From: Neiella marina
Lineage (GTDB): Bacteria > Pseudomonadota > Gammaproteobacteria > Enterobacterales > Neiellaceae
Assembly: GCF_002165625.1 (NCBI RefSeq)
Contig: NZ_NGNS01000011.1
Span: 62,001-126,000 of the forward strand
Direction of reading: 5' to 3'
Length of the DNA stretch: 64,000 nucleotides
Made by a program: the position numbers and the translations under genes. The notes below the pieces were generated by a model that saw nothing but the letters and a program-made list of their open reading frames with translations, ran no database searches and was not told the origin of the DNA. Shown here one piece after another: positions 28,690-37,568 of this stretch (position 1 is its first letter; every line of letters begins with the position of its first letter).

Positions 28690-29883
28690 TTAGAATTTGG
28701 CGCTAGTCCAAATCCACAACTTGTCGGTATCAACTTTGTAGTCGTCGGCAGAATAAGCCGCGAATTTGATGCCGCTAGAGAATACCTTGTTCCACTTGTA
28801 AGCGTAGAGCAAATCAAGTTCTGAACCTAAATCGTCGAGTGCATCTGATGATTCATCGGCAGAGAAGTCGTGGTAAGCAACAACCCATTTACCACCGAAC
28901 AGTTTACCTGTTGCTGAGACATAGATGTCTTCAACACCTTCGTTTGGCGTGCTGAGGAATTGGTCAGCCCAACCTTGGAATTTGTGCAAGGTTGCCAACG
29001 GAGTTTGGAAGCCTTTCATGCCGTCGTCTGAACCCAGTACTTCGTAGCCTAACTTAAAGGTAATACCGTTAAATACAACACCACCTTCGAGCAAGTAGTA
29101 GTCAGTATCGAAGTCGGCGCCAGCAGCATTTTCAAAGTTTTGCTTGGCAAACTCAGCTGCGTACAGCACCTTTACTGAATCCAGTTGTTGAGCGCCTTTG
29201 AAGCTCACACCGAAGGTGTCGTATTGGTTTTCAGTATCATTGTCTTCTTCAAGCAAGTAGCCGTAGCCAGTCACGGTACCGATTGATGTTTTGTAAGACG
29301 CGTTGAATAAATGGTCTTTGGAATTGATGTCGCGCTCTTCAGCAAAGATACGGTTACGCTGATCGATGTAGGCATACTTCAGTGCCAAATCTTTCATTGG
29401 TGTGTAGTCGAAGCTCAATGCATCAAAGGTTTGACGGTCTTGACGCCATCCAACGTGACCAACAAAACGTTGACCATCCCAAGCGATGACCTGTCGACCT
29501 AGCTTCGCACTGAACTTATCACTGCCATAGGCAACAAAACCTTGGTCCAACTCCGTTGTTTCTGGGTCGGCAATTACTGAGTATTCTGGCTTACCGTTTA
29601 AACCGGCGGCGTTGTAGTCTTCAACGCCGGCAACGACGCGAACGTCTTCCATGCCGATAGTGGCCGAGAAGCCTTTGAACGCGCCGGTAGAGTAGGTAAG
29701 ACGGGTACGAAGAGTCAGCGCGTCGGCATCTTTCTTGTCAGAATCATCCGATACGTTTTCATAACGCAAGTTCATATCGGTTGATACTTTACCTGCACTT
29801 AGAGCGCTGGTGAAATCGTCAGCCAACGCAGGTTGAGCTGCAGCAGCAAGTGCTAGTGATACGGAAAGTGCAATCTTGTTCAT
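28690..29883 (-). CDS. Outer-membrane porin (alginate-export-like), last gene of the nitrate operon
   Basis: A 397-residue beta-barrel protein: signal peptide MNKIALSVSLALAAAAQPALA, many alternating amphipathic strands, and a terminal Phe (WIWTSAKF) as expected for BAM recognition. The pattern (LRYENVSDD, TLRTRLTYSTG, KLGRQVIAWDGQRFVG, LKYAYIDQRNRIF) resembles the alginate_exp/OprD-like porin family. It starts 41 bases after nrtD on the same strand, after AAGGAAC, with no terminator in between, and a terminator follows it. I infer that it is the outer-membrane channel for the substrate of the ABC transporter, probably nitrate. The family name does not imply alginate transport here. Confidence 0.82.
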   Translation of the reverse strand: MNKIALSVSLALAAAAQPALADDFTSALSAGKVSTDMNLRYENVSDDSDKKDADALTLRTRLTYSTGAFKGFSATIGMEDVRVVAGVEDYNAAGLNGKPEYSVIADPETTELDQGFVAYGSDKFSAKLGRQVIAWDGQRFVGHVGWRQDRQTFDALSFDYTPMKDLALKYAYIDQRNRIFAEERDINSKDHLFNASYKTSIGTVTGYGYLLEEDNDTENQYDTFGVSFKGAQQLDSVKVLYAAEFAKQNFENAAGADFDTDYYLLEGGVVFNGITFKLGYEVLGSDDGMKGFQTPLATLHKFQGWADQFLSTPNEGVEDIYVSATGKLFGGKWVVAYHDFSADESSDALDDLGSELDLLYAYKWNKVFSSGIKFAAYSADDYKVDTDKLWIWTSAKF

Positions 29884-29924
29884 CTGATAGTTCCTTTTAG
29901 AATTTATCGTTTAAAATTGTCTTG

Positions 29925-30770
29925 TTACGCCACTTCAGTGGTCTTTTTAGTGGATTCTTTGGTGCTTTTTGAAGCTGAAATAGGCTCTACTTTGCGTTGT
30001 TTTTCGTAGAGGAACTTCAGTACTTCAGAGCGCAGGTGGTTGTATTCAGGGTCTTCGGCCAGCGCTAAGCGTTCACGCGGGCGTTCCAGGTTAATATCGA
30101 GTATTTCACCAATTGTGGCGGCAGGGCCGTTGGTCATCATCACAATGCGGTCAGACAAAAGAACTGCTTCGTCAACATCATGGGTGATCATGATGACAGT
30201 GTTGTTAAGTTCGGCCTGAATTTCCATTAGCGAGTCTTGCATGTGAGCGCGAGTTAATGCGTCCAAAGCACCAAATGGCTCGTCCATCAGCAGCACTTCC
30301 GGCTGCATTGCCAGCGCGCGAGCAATACCGACGCGTTGTTTCATACCGCCAGAGATTTCGTCAGGACGCTTGTTCATGGCGTGGTCCATGTGCACTAGCT
30401 TGAGGTTGTGCTCAACCCACTCTTTGATTTCGGCTTTAGATTTGCTACGACCGAATACTTGTTTGACCGCTAGTTCCACGTTTTGATACGCCGTCAGCCA
30501 AGGCAACAGCGAGTGGTTTTGGAACACCACTGCGCGCTCTGGGCCTGGCTCTGATACCTCGCGGCCATTCAAGATAACGCCACCTTTGCTGGCCTGGTAT
30601 AAACCAGCAACAACGTTCAGTACCGTTGACTTACCGCAGCCTGAGTGGCCAATCAGCGAAACGAATTCGCCTTTTGATATTTGTAGGTCAACTTCTTTCA
30701 GTGCTGTGAATGGGCCCTTTGGAGTAGGGAACACCATGTCGATTTTGCTGATATCTAAAATAACACTCAT
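29925..30770 (-). CDS. nrtD: Nitrate ABC transporter ATPase
   Basis: A 281-residue ATP-binding subunit. Start at ATG 30770 follows AAGGAT; the open frame upstream to 30884 overlaps nrtB and is not needed. Walker A is GHSGCGKST, the Q-loop region is VFQNHSLLPWLT, the signature is ISGGMKQRVGIARALA, Walker B is VLLMDEPFGALD and the switch is MITHDVDEA. All catalytic residues are present. It belongs to the NrtD/SsuB/TauB group; with nrtA and nrtB upstream, nitrate is the likely substrate. It is the only ATPase of the operon; there is no NrtC-type ATPase with a fused binding domain. Confidence 0.92.
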   Translation of the reverse strand: MSVILDISKIDMVFPTPKGPFTALKEVDLQISKGEFVSLIGHSGCGKSTVLNVVAGLYQASKGGVILNGREVSEPGPERAVVFQNHSLLPWLTAYQNVELAVKQVFGRSKSKAEIKEWVEHNLKLVHMDHAMNKRPDEISGGMKQRVGIARALAMQPEVLLMDEPFGALDALTRAHMQDSLMEIQAELNNTVIMITHDVDEAVLLSDRIVMMTNGPAATIGEILDINLERPRERLALAEDPEYNHLRSEVLKFLYEKQRKVEPISASKSTKESTKKTTEVA

Positions 30771-30795
30771 GATCTTATCCTTTTTGTCCAAAGCC

Positions 30796-31791
30796 TTATT
30801 GGGCGCCTGCTTTATCCCAAGACACGACGCGTTGCACTTGCAACATGATGCGGTCGAGCAAGAAACCGATGAAACCAATGACAATCACAGCAGTCATGAT
30901 GCGAGACAAAGAGTCAGAGCTACCGTTTTGGAACTCGTCCCAAACGAATTTGCCCAGACCTGGGTTCTGCGCCAGCATTTCTGCTGCAATCAATACCATC
31001 CACGCAACACCCAGAGATAAGCGCATACCAGTGAAAATAGCTGGAATCGAGGCTGGCAAAACAATCTTCTGAACGTGCTTCAGTGCTGGTAAACGCAACA
31101 CTCGGCTCACGTTGACTAAGTCTTTGTCGATAGAAGCAACACCGACAGAAGTGTTAATAACCATTGGCCACAAGCAACATAGCGTCACTGTGATCATGGA
31201 GTTGATGAAAGACTTAGGTACCACAGGGTCCGGGCTGACATAAAGGGCACTGACGACCATGGTGACCAGCGGCAGCCAAGCGAGAGGCGACACGGGTTTA
31301 AATAGTTGAACAATAGGATTGACTGCGATGTTGAGCTTTTTGTTGAGGCCAATGGCAATACCCAGAGGAATAGCAATCACAGCCGCTAAAATGAAGCCTG
31401 ACATTACGGTAATCAAGCTGGTAACAATTTGGTCGAAGAAGGTTTCTTTACCTGTGTACTTACGGATTTTCGGTTCGTAAGTTGGATCTTTGGCAACGCG
31501 AGCAGCATTGCGTTTTTCTTGGCGCTCGTAAAACGCCGCGGCTTTGTCGCGCTCAGCGACGTGCTCGTCATACAAAGTAACAGCTTGCGTAGCAACTTGA
31601 GAAGGGCCTGGGAATTTACCTAATGAAGTATCAATGCGATCGGCTGCCATCGACCAAATCAGCAAGAACATTGCGATTCCGATAAGTGGCAGGGCAATCA
31701 AGTTGGTAGCTTGTTGCAAAATGGACTTGAATTGAGGGTTGTTCAATTGAAGTGCATTCATTTTCGCTACCTTAGTCGTTGTAGTTGTCAT
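30796..31791 (-). CDS. nrtB: Nitrate ABC transporter permease
   Basis: A 331-residue inner-membrane permease with an N-terminal helix (about 35-55), a hydrophilic stretch and the binding-protein-dependent transport fold, with helices about 130-330 and the EAA-like loop ALKHVQKIVLPASIPAIFTGMRLSLGVAWMVLIAAEML typical of NrtB/SsuC. Starts at ATG 31791 (GAGG 9 bases upstream) and ATG 31761 (AAGG 8 bases upstream) both have ribosome sites; I chose the first. It lies 82 bases after nrtA, across a GC-rich hairpin, and 25 bases before nrtD. Confidence 0.9.
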   Translation of the reverse strand: MTTTTTKVAKMNALQLNNPQFKSILQQATNLIALPLIGIAMFLLIWSMAADRIDTSLGKFPGPSQVATQAVTLYDEHVAERDKAAAFYERQEKRNAARVAKDPTYEPKIRKYTGKETFFDQIVTSLITVMSGFILAAVIAIPLGIAIGLNKKLNIAVNPIVQLFKPVSPLAWLPLVTMVVSALYVSPDPVVPKSFINSMITVTLCCLWPMVINTSVGVASIDKDLVNVSRVLRLPALKHVQKIVLPASIPAIFTGMRLSLGVAWMVLIAAEMLAQNPGLGKFVWDEFQNGSSDSLSRIMTAVIVIGFIGFLLDRIMLQVQRVVSWDKAGAQ

Positions 31792-31819
31792 ATTTGTAAC
31801 CTCTAACACCTGGAATGTT

Positions 31820-31856
31820 GCGCCCGGTTTGCTTGGGAGAAATGCTCCCCGGGCGC
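31820..31856 (-). other. GC-rich intercistronic hairpin between nrtA and nrtB
   Basis: GCGCCCGG (31820-31827) pairs with CCGGGCGC (31849-31856); inside, GGGAG (31835-31839) pairs with CTCCC (31845-31849, sharing one base with the outer arm). There is no U-run on the - strand, so it is not an intrinsic terminator. Such hairpins after a binding-protein gene commonly protect the upstream mRNA and reduce downstream expression; that role is inferred. Confidence 0.6.
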
Positions 31857-31873
31857 GTGGTTATGACTGGTGT

Positions 31874-33244
31874 TTAAATTTTGTCGCCAGTTTTCAAACC
31901 AATTTTAAAGCTATCGATGTATGCGTTCGGCTTGGTACCGTCATAGCTAACGCCATCAATGAATTCTTTTTGCACAGGTTTGAAGCCGGTTTCAGTCGCA
32001 AAGTCAGGGAAGCCTTTGGCATCAACTAATTTCTCTTTAATAAGTGATTTAGCTGCCGCGGCATAGATGTCTGGGCGGTATACTTTCTTCGCCATATCGA
32101 AGTACCAGTCATCTGATTTGTCTTCTGAGATTTGGCCCCAGCGACGCATTTGAGTTAGGTACCAGATAGCATCTGAGTAGTACGGATAGGTCGCGTTGTA
32201 GCGGAAGAACACGTTGAAATCAGGTACTTCACGCTTGTCGCCTTTCTCGTATTCGAAGGTGCCAGTCATTGAGTTGGCGATTACGTCGTAATCAGCACCA
32301 ACATAGTTAGACTGTGACAAAATTTTCACCGCTTCTGGGCGGTTGGCGTTGTTGTTCTCATCCAACCAAATAGCGGCGCGGATCAGAGCACGAGTCAAAC
32401 GAATAGTGGTGTTTGGATACTTCTCAGCAAACTCAGCAGTGATACCAAATACTTTCTCAGGGTTGTTTTTCCAGATTTCGTAGTCAGTAATAACTGGCAC
32501 ACCGATGCCTTTGAATACTGCTTGCTGGTTCCAAGGTTCGCCGACACAGTAGCCGTAAATCGTGCCAGCTTCCAAAGTGGCAGGCATTTGCGGTGGAGGC
32601 GTTACTGACAATAGTGCTTCGGCATCGATTTGGCCTGACACGTCACCTTTGTGAGGCGCATAGTAACCAGGGTGAATACCGCCAGCTGCCAACCAGTAGC
32701 GCAACTCATAGTTGTGGGTCGATACTGGGAATACCATACCCATGTTAAATGGCTTACCTTCTGAGGTGTATTTCTCTACCACAGGTTTGAGGTAATCGGC
32801 TTTGATCGGGTGAACTGGGCGACCATCTGCCATTTTAGGAATGTTAGGCTTCATTTGTTTCCAAACTTCGTTAGAAACTGTAATGCCGTTACCATTCAAG
32901 TCCATTGAGAATGGGGTGATGATGTGAGCTTTTGTACCAAAGCCCATGGTTGCCGCGAGCGGCTGACCGGCCAGCATGTGAGCACCATCAAGACTACCGT
33001 CGATCACACCATTGAGCAGCACCTTCCAGTTCGCTTGCGCCTCGATGGTGACATACAGGCCTTCCTCTTCGAAGTAACCTTTTTCGTATGCAACCGCGAT
33101 TGGCGCCATGTCGGTCAGTTTGATAAAGCCAAATTTCAGCTCTTCTTTTTCTGGCCAACCTAGCTCTTCAGCTGCAGCTTGGGGCGCAAAGATTGTTGCG
33201 ATTGTAAGGGTAGCAACTGAAGCGATTACTGCTCGTTGCTTCAT
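31874..33244 (-). CDS. nrtA: Nitrate ABC transporter substrate-binding protein
   Basis: A 456-residue periplasmic protein with a signal peptide ([20 protein letters not shown], cleavage near AQAAAEE by its PQAAAEE region) followed by the NrtA/CmpA-type fold: [42 protein letters not shown] and [17 protein letters not shown] chose ATG 33244 for the normal signal peptide; an ATG at 33304 would add 20 residues and has a GGAGA too close to it. It is the first gene of nrtA-nrtB-nrtD-porin. The region upstream has a sigma-54 promoter, NtrC-like boxes and a leader terminator. Nitrate versus cyanate or bicarbonate cannot be told from sequence alone by eye. Confidence 0.9.
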   Translation of the reverse strand: MKQRAVIASVATLTIATIFAPQAAAEELGWPEKEELKFGFIKLTDMAPIAVAYEKGYFEEEGLYVTIEAQANWKVLLNGVIDGSLDGAHMLAGQPLAATMGFGTKAHIITPFSMDLNGNGITVSNEVWKQMKPNIPKMADGRPVHPIKADYLKPVVEKYTSEGKPFNMGMVFPVSTHNYELRYWLAAGGIHPGYYAPHKGDVSGQIDAEALLSVTPPPQMPATLEAGTIYGYCVGEPWNQQAVFKGIGVPVITDYEIWKNNPEKVFGITAEFAEKYPNTTIRLTRALIRAAIWLDENNNANRPEAVKILSQSNYVGADYDVIANSMTGTFEYEKGDKREVPDFNVFFRYNATYPYYSDAIWYLTQMRRWGQISEDKSDDWYFDMAKKVYRPDIYAAAAKSLIKEKLVDAKGFPDFATETGFKPVQKEFIDGVSYDGTKPNAYIDSFKIGLKTGDKI

Positions 33245-33337
33245 TGCCTCTTGTTTTAGTTGAGTGAGGCTAGTCCACGTACGTTTGATTAATGACACCT
33301 GCATTCTCCATCCGTTTATTATGTTGTTCTGAAAACT

Positions 33338-33389
33338 AAAAAAGGCGCTCTCACAGCACTGACAAAATTCAGTGAGCGAGAGCGCCTTT
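33338..33389 (-). promoter_or_regulatory. Leader terminator/attenuator before nrtA
   Basis: On the - strand, AAAGGCGCTCTC pairs with GAGAGCGCCTTT (12 bp, plus-strand arms 33378-33389 and 33341-33352), enclosing a second stem CACTGA/TCAGTG with a six-base loop ATTTTG (33357-33374). Six U follow (33338-33343). This is a complete intrinsic terminator sitting inside the transcribed leader, about 95 bases before the nrtA start codon. Full-length transcription therefore needs antitermination, as known for nitrate-assimilation leaders read by ANTAR proteins (NasR, NasT). Confidence 0.72.
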
Positions 33390-33409
33390 GCTCTAATTCA
33401 GTTTGTGTT

Positions 33410-33443
33410 GCAGCGCTGATTGAAATGGTCAAATCGCAGCTGC
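33410..33443 (-). promoter_or_regulatory. Upstream leader hairpin (possible P1 of an antiterminator target)
   Basis: On the - strand GCAGC and GCTGC form the outer stem and GATTTGA/TCAATC an inner stem with one bulge. It lies just after the expected sigma-54 transcription start and before the leader terminator, where ANTAR-type leaders carry their first hairpin. The loop does not clearly match the ANTAR hexaloop rule (A1, G4), so the assignment is tentative. Confidence 0.35.
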
Positions 33444-33461
33444 TTGTGTTGATTAACTGAT

Positions 33462-33477
33462 TGCGAAGCTTGTGCCA
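33462..33477 (-). promoter_or_regulatory. Sigma-54 promoter of nrtA operon
   Basis: On the - strand TGGCACAAGCTTCGCA: invariant GG and GC are 12 bases apart and the -24 element TGGCAC is perfect against TGGCACG-N4-TTGCW. Transcription should start near 33450, leaving a leader of about 205 bases before ATG 33244. Confidence 0.8.
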
Positions 33478-33584
33478 GAACTGGAATAAAACAAAAAATA
33501 TTTTTTAATCTATTTAAATACAATGGGTTAGATCTATTTTGTTTGCATCGGCATACCGCTTATTTTTATTGTTGCATGTCATTT

Positions 33585-33600
33585 GCACTAAAATGAGTGC
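33585..33600. promoter_or_regulatory. NtrC-like box, proximal
   Basis: GCACTAAAATGAGTGC is a perfect dyad (GCACT/AGTGC) resembling the NtrC site TGCACCAAAATGGTGCA but with one extra base between half-sites. Its centre is about 140 bases upstream of the predicted transcription start, a usual enhancer distance. Confidence 0.5.
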
Positions 33601-33627
33601 TCCGCTTTGGGGGCGTTTTTAAGTGAA

Positions 33628-33644
33628 TGCACAGCTTTGGTGAG
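33628..33644. promoter_or_regulatory. NtrC-like box, distal
   Basis: TGCACAGCTTTGGTGAG has the 17-base spacing of the NtrC consensus and keeps TGCAC and TGGTG. Its centre is about 43.5 bases from the proximal box, close to four helical turns, as expected for tandem sites bound on one DNA face. Confidence 0.45.
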
Positions 33645-33691
33645 TTTTGTCACACTTCTGGTTGAACCCTGAATCCTCAAAATGAGGCAAT

Positions 33692-33720
33692 AAAAAGCCC
33701 GACTTTTAGCCGGGCTTTGT
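33692..33720 (-). terminator. Intrinsic terminator after the glucosylglycerate operon
   Basis: On the - strand AAAGCCCG pairs with CGGGCTTT and is followed by TTATTG, with five U in the run. It ends the operon 17 bases after its last stop and insulates it from the nitrate control region. The rest of 33245-33736 is the nitrate control region; no gene is seen there. Confidence 0.85.
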
Positions 33721-33736
33721 CAAAATGGCGCAGCAA

Positions 33737-35485
33737 CTAAAAGATGTTGGTGATCCAAACAGTCTGGTAAGGAGCAAGCTCCATTTCCATTCCTGATAAA
33801 TCAACTTTTTCCTGTGCTACTAGGTCAAACCAATCGATATTGTCGATCAAGTTGATATCACCGAGATTTAGCAGCTGTGGTTCATCCGACACATTACTGA
33901 CAGAAAAGATACTTTGTTTGCGATCTAAGCTTTGCCGCCAAAGGCCAAATAGTTGACCTCCCAGTTGTAAGGTAAATTGAGTCGCATTGGGATGAAATGC
34001 CGGCTGCTTGGTTCGGATATCGATCAATCGGCGCATGTGACCGAGCACTTTGCTATGTTGGGTTCTGTCATCGGCCAATGCTTCAGCGAGTGCTTGATCG
34101 TCCCAGCGATGGCGATTAATTGAGCGATTGTGCTGAGTGTGTTTTAACTTTTCATAGTCATTGCCAGTCGCCAGCAGGCTGTGAATATAAATGCCTGGTA
34201 CACCTTCCAAGGCAAACATAATGGAGTGAGCACATAAAAAGCGTTGCTCACCCCAGCGGTCAGGCCCATTGATGGTGCCTTGCAACGCATCATACAGAGC
34301 GATGTTGATTTCGTATGGTTTACGCTGACCATGATCGGCGGTGCGCCAACTGACACAACCACCAAACGAGGCCATGGTATTGACCAGCTGATTGATTTCC
34401 TCTTCACTCAGCAAACCCTCAGCCGGGCGCAAGCCGATGCCATCATGTGAAGCAATGAAGTTAAAGTATGCAGTGCCGTTTTGCGCTGGCGGCATACTCA
34501 TCAGCCATTGTTTCAAGTAGCGACAGTTGCCAGTGACCAGAGTGTTAACTAATAGGGGCGGCAGTGAGAAGTTATAGATCCAGTGTGCTTCGTTAGCGTT
34601 GCCGAAGTAACTGAGGTTTTGCTGGTTTGGGATATTGGTTTCAGTGATGACCACTGCATCTTCAACGGCATGCTCGATCAAACAACGTAGCAAGCGAATA
34701 CATTCGTGAGTCTGTGGCAAGTTGATACTGCTAGTACCCACAATCTTCCACAAGAATGCTACCGCATCGAGGCGGAATAACTTGACGCCACTATCGAGGT
34801 ACTGGCGAATAATCGATATAAAAGCGATTAGCACTTCCGGGTTGCGGAAGTCCAAATCGACTTGGTCATGGCTAAAGGTACACCAGACATGTTGTAGGCC
34901 ATTACCGGTTTCGGTCTCTCGCAGTAGCGGTGATGTTCGCGGGCGAACTACTTGTGATAAATCATCAGTGGGGTCCGCCGTCATAAAGTAGTCGCTACCG
35001 GTGCCAGAGCCTTTGATGAAGTTTTGGAACCATGGGCTGCGACTTGAACAATGATTGATCACCAAATCAGCCATCAGTCGATAATCATCAGCAATAGCCT
35101 CAATATCTTGCCAATCGCCCAATGCATCGTTGACACTCGAATAATCGATCACTGCAAAGCCATCGTCAGAGCTGTAAGGAAAGAATGGCAAAATGTGCAC
35201 CGAATTGATGATGCCCTTACAGTGATCATCAAGGAACTGATGCAGATACTTCAATGGCTGTTGTTGTTGACCACAGATGCTGTCGCCATAGGTGATCAAA
35301 ACAACATCCTGCTGATCCCAATGATTGATGAAGTGCTCAGGTGTTGAGTTCACCTCATCCAGTCGCATGGTCGCCAAAATGCGAGCCATTATGGCCTCGA
35401 GATCATCAACGTGCTCGACATCGCGATAGATAGTCGCCAGATGATGAAGAACTCGCTGCTGCAGGTGTTCGGTAGCGTCGGTCAT
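33737..35485 (-). CDS. GH13 glucosylglycerate phosphorylase (sucrose-phosphorylase-like)
   Basis: A 582-residue alpha-amylase-family enzyme of the GH13_18 phosphorylase type. Features: [32 protein letters not shown], the nucleophile Asp in LFRLDAVAF (about 241), the acid/base Glu in [11 protein letters not shown] (about 282) and the transition-state Asp in [10 protein letters not shown] (about 350). Sucrose, glucosylglycerol and glucosylglycerate phosphorylases share this fold. Context decides for glucosylglycerate: it lies 9 bases after gpgS, with a phosphatase and a glycerate kinase. It would split glucosylglycerate with phosphate to glucose-1-phosphate and D-glycerate. AAGGAG lies 6 bases before ATG 35485. 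No signal peptide; cytoplasmic. Confidence 0.87.
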   Translation of the reverse strand: MTDATEHLQQRVLHHLATIYRDVEHVDDLEAIMARILATMRLDEVNSTPEHFINHWDQQDVVLITYGDSICGQQQQPLKYLHQFLDDHCKGIINSVHILPFFPYSSDDGFAVIDYSSVNDALGDWQDIEAIADDYRLMADLVINHCSSRSPWFQNFIKGSGTGSDYFMTADPTDDLSQVVRPRTSPLLRETETGNGLQHVWCTFSHDQVDLDFRNPEVLIAFISIIRQYLDSGVKLFRLDAVAFLWKIVGTSSINLPQTHECIRLLRCLIEHAVEDAVVITETNIPNQQNLSYFGNANEAHWIYNFSLPPLLVNTLVTGNCRYLKQWLMSMPPAQNGTAYFNFIASHDGIGLRPAEGLLSEEEINQLVNTMASFGGCVSWRTADHGQRKPYEINIALYDALQGTINGPDRWGEQRFLCAHSIMFALEGVPGIYIHSLLATGNDYEKLKHTQHNRSINRHRWDDQALAEALADDRTQHSKVLGHMRRLIDIRTKQPAFHPNATQFTLQLGGQLFGLWRQSLDRKQSIFSVSNVSDEPQLLNLGDINLIDNIDWFDLVAQEKVDLSGMEMELAPYQTVWITNIF

Positions 35486-35494
35486 TCGTGCTCC

Positions 35495-36718
35495 TTAGCG
35501 CAAGAATTCTTTGCGATCTTCTTCGACCGCAGTATAGAGGCGTTCCAGTACATCCGGCATCGCGCTAACAACGCGGTTCCAACTCGGAATGAATGGTGTA
35601 TCCATCGGATACTCTAGGAACTGCTGGCCGGCGGTCATAATGTTTTGGGCGAACATTTCGACCGCTTTCTCTTCATTATGAATATCGAGAGTGAGGCCAT
35701 TGATAATGGCATCGTTGCGATAAGCTTCAATAAAGTCGAGAGCGATGCGGTAATAGGTTGCTTTTAGTGAACGGAATACTTCGGTGCTGAAGGTTTCGCC
35801 TTGAGTCGCGAGTTTACGAAATAGCGCCTTGGTAATGTCAATGGACATTTTGCTCAAACCGGCATTCTTGTTCTCTAGCGATAAATCCTGATGTTTGTGA
35901 TCGTAAACTCGGGCGATATCAACCTGACACAGGCGGTTATTTGAGTAGTTGCGGTGCATTTCTGACAGCACGCCAATTTCTAGGCCCCAGTCACTCGGGA
36001 TACGAATGTCGTTGAGGACATCGCGGCGGAAAGAAAACTCTCCAGCTAGCGGATAGCGGAAGCTGTCCATGTATTCTAGGTATTCGCTGTGGCCACAAAT
36101 ACGCTTCAGCGCCAACAACAATGGTGTTACTAGCAAACGCGAGACTCGGCCATTGATCTTGCCATCGGCCACTCGGGCATAGAACCCTTTACAGAACTCA
36201 TAGTTGAACTGGGGATTTGCCACCGGGTAGATTAAACGCGCTAGCAGGTCGCGTTCATAAGTCAAAATATCGCAATCGTGGAGTGCGACAGATTCAGACT
36301 TGTTTGACGCCAGAATGTAGCCCATGCAATACCAAACGTTGCGGCCTTTACCTAATTCTTTGGGCGCGAGACCGAGTTCGGCTAGCTCTTTGTCCAACGC
36401 TTGCAGGCGCGGGCCTTCATTCCAAAGTACGCGATGGTGCTGTGGCAGTTCACCAAAGAACTTCAAGGCATGTTGATACTGGGCTTGATCAGCGCGATCG
36501 AGGCCGATGACGATTTCGGTAAGGTAGTTAACCCCTTTCAAATTATCGATGATATTTTTCAGTGCAGGGCCCTCAAGTTCAGAGTAGAGCGAGGGCAAAA
36601 TTAGCGCCATGGGGCGAGTTTTATTAAATTCGTACAACTCCGCTTCGATTTCTTCAAGTGGGCGTTCGGCAATGTTATGCAGTGTAGTGATCACACCATT
36701 TTGGTAAAAGTCTGCCAT
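35495..36718 (-). CDS. gpgS: Glucosyl-3-phosphoglycerate synthase
   Basis: A 407-residue GT81-family glycosyltransferase that joins glucose from a nucleotide sugar to 3-phosphoglycerate. The conserved segments ALILPSLYSELEGPALKNII, LGKGRNVWYCMGYILAS, the nucleotide-metal region VALHDCDIL, FCKGFYARV and PSDWGLEIGVLSEM match GpgS/mannosyl-3-phosphoglycerate synthase-like enzymes. It starts one base after the phosphatase stop and ends 9 bases before the phosphorylase, so translation is tightly linked. Product: glucosyl-3-phosphoglycerate, the phosphorylated precursor of the compatible solute. Confidence 0.92.
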   Translation of the reverse strand: MADFYQNGVITTLHNIAERPLEEIEAELYEFNKTRPMALILPSLYSELEGPALKNIIDNLKGVNYLTEIVIGLDRADQAQYQHALKFFGELPQHHRVLWNEGPRLQALDKELAELGLAPKELGKGRNVWYCMGYILASNKSESVALHDCDILTYERDLLARLIYPVANPQFNYEFCKGFYARVADGKINGRVSRLLVTPLLLALKRICGHSEYLEYMDSFRYPLAGEFSFRRDVLNDIRIPSDWGLEIGVLSEMHRNYSNNRLCQVDIARVYDHKHQDLSLENKNAGLSKMSIDITKALFRKLATQGETFSTEVFRSLKATYYRIALDFIEAYRNDAIINGLTLDIHNEEKAVEMFAQNIMTAGQQFLEYPMDTPFIPSWNRVVSAMPDVLERLYTAVEEDRKEFLR

Positions 36719-36719
36719 A

Positions 36720-37568
36720 TTATTTCTCTCGTTCTAAAAGGGCCTGAGCTGGAATTTCCAGCAATTGAATAAGGGTCTCTCGCCAGCCTTCGGGGCCATA
36801 AGCTTTGGAGTGATTTAAGTTGGCTTGGCGTTTTAGTTTTGGGGCCGAATGAGTTGGCGAAGCAATGACCACGGCGTGGTCGGCGATTTCCAACATGTCG
36901 ACGTCGTTTTGACTGTCACCTAAGGCGATGGACTGAAATTCTGTGTTTGGATAATGGTCGCAATACAATTGTTTGAGCCATTGCATTGCTGCGCCTTTAT
37001 TGACGGCATCGCCGACATGAAGGAAGCGGCCGCCTTGTAATACATTGCCTCCCAATTCATTGATAGCTTGAATAAACAATAACTTGTCTTCGCGGTTGCC
37101 ATGCCATAAGACCGGCTCACCAAATTGCCGTTTAGCAGCTCGCTCTGCTTGTTCAGTTGTTAGGCCGGTCAACTGCACGAGTTGTTCAATCGACAGGTTT
37201 GAGAAACTGGTGTAAAGCGATTGAAAGCTGGGTTTCAAGCTGTGCAACAGGTTCAGCCAATGCTCGCGTGGACGACTCATTTCGTATCGCCACAATGCAC
37301 CATCATCGTGACAGTCTTTGGGACATTCGGGAAAGAGCTTTTTCGGCAAGTAAACTGCTGCACCATTTTCGACAATAAAGGGCGCTGAGTTATTTAGTTC
37401 CTTGCGAATGTGGATCAATTCTGCGCAAGTTTTGCTGGTGTTGGCAATAACGGGTATTTGTTGCTCATCAAAGTAGCTAAGCAACGGTTGGGCCGGTTCA
37501 AAAGAATAGCTGAAATGGTCCAGCAATGTGCCATCTAAATCGGTGAAAATTAGCGGCTGACCAATCAT
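36720..37568 (-). CDS. HAD-IIB phosphatase: glucosyl-(mannosyl-)3-phosphoglycerate phosphatase
   Basis: A 282-residue HAD hydrolase. Motif I is FTDLDGTLLDH (nucleophile Asp about 10), motif II is ANTSKTCAE and motif IV is ALGDSQNDVDMLE; the cap is of the IIB type. The sequence resembles MPGP/YedP phosphatases, which also act on glucosyl-3-phosphoglycerate. It overlaps the kinase gene by four bases (ATGA) and is followed after one base by gpgS, so its likely job is to release glucosylglycerate from the GpgS product. Confidence 0.88.
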   Translation of the reverse strand: MIGQPLIFTDLDGTLLDHFSYSFEPAQPLLSYFDEQQIPVIANTSKTCAELIHIRKELNNSAPFIVENGAAVYLPKKLFPECPKDCHDDGALWRYEMSRPREHWLNLLHSLKPSFQSLYTSFSNLSIEQLVQLTGLTTEQAERAAKRQFGEPVLWHGNREDKLLFIQAINELGGNVLQGGRFLHVGDAVNKGAAMQWLKQLYCDHYPNTEFQSIALGDSQNDVDMLEIADHAVVIASPTHSAPKLKRQANLNHSKAYGPEGWRETLIQLLEIPAQALLEREK

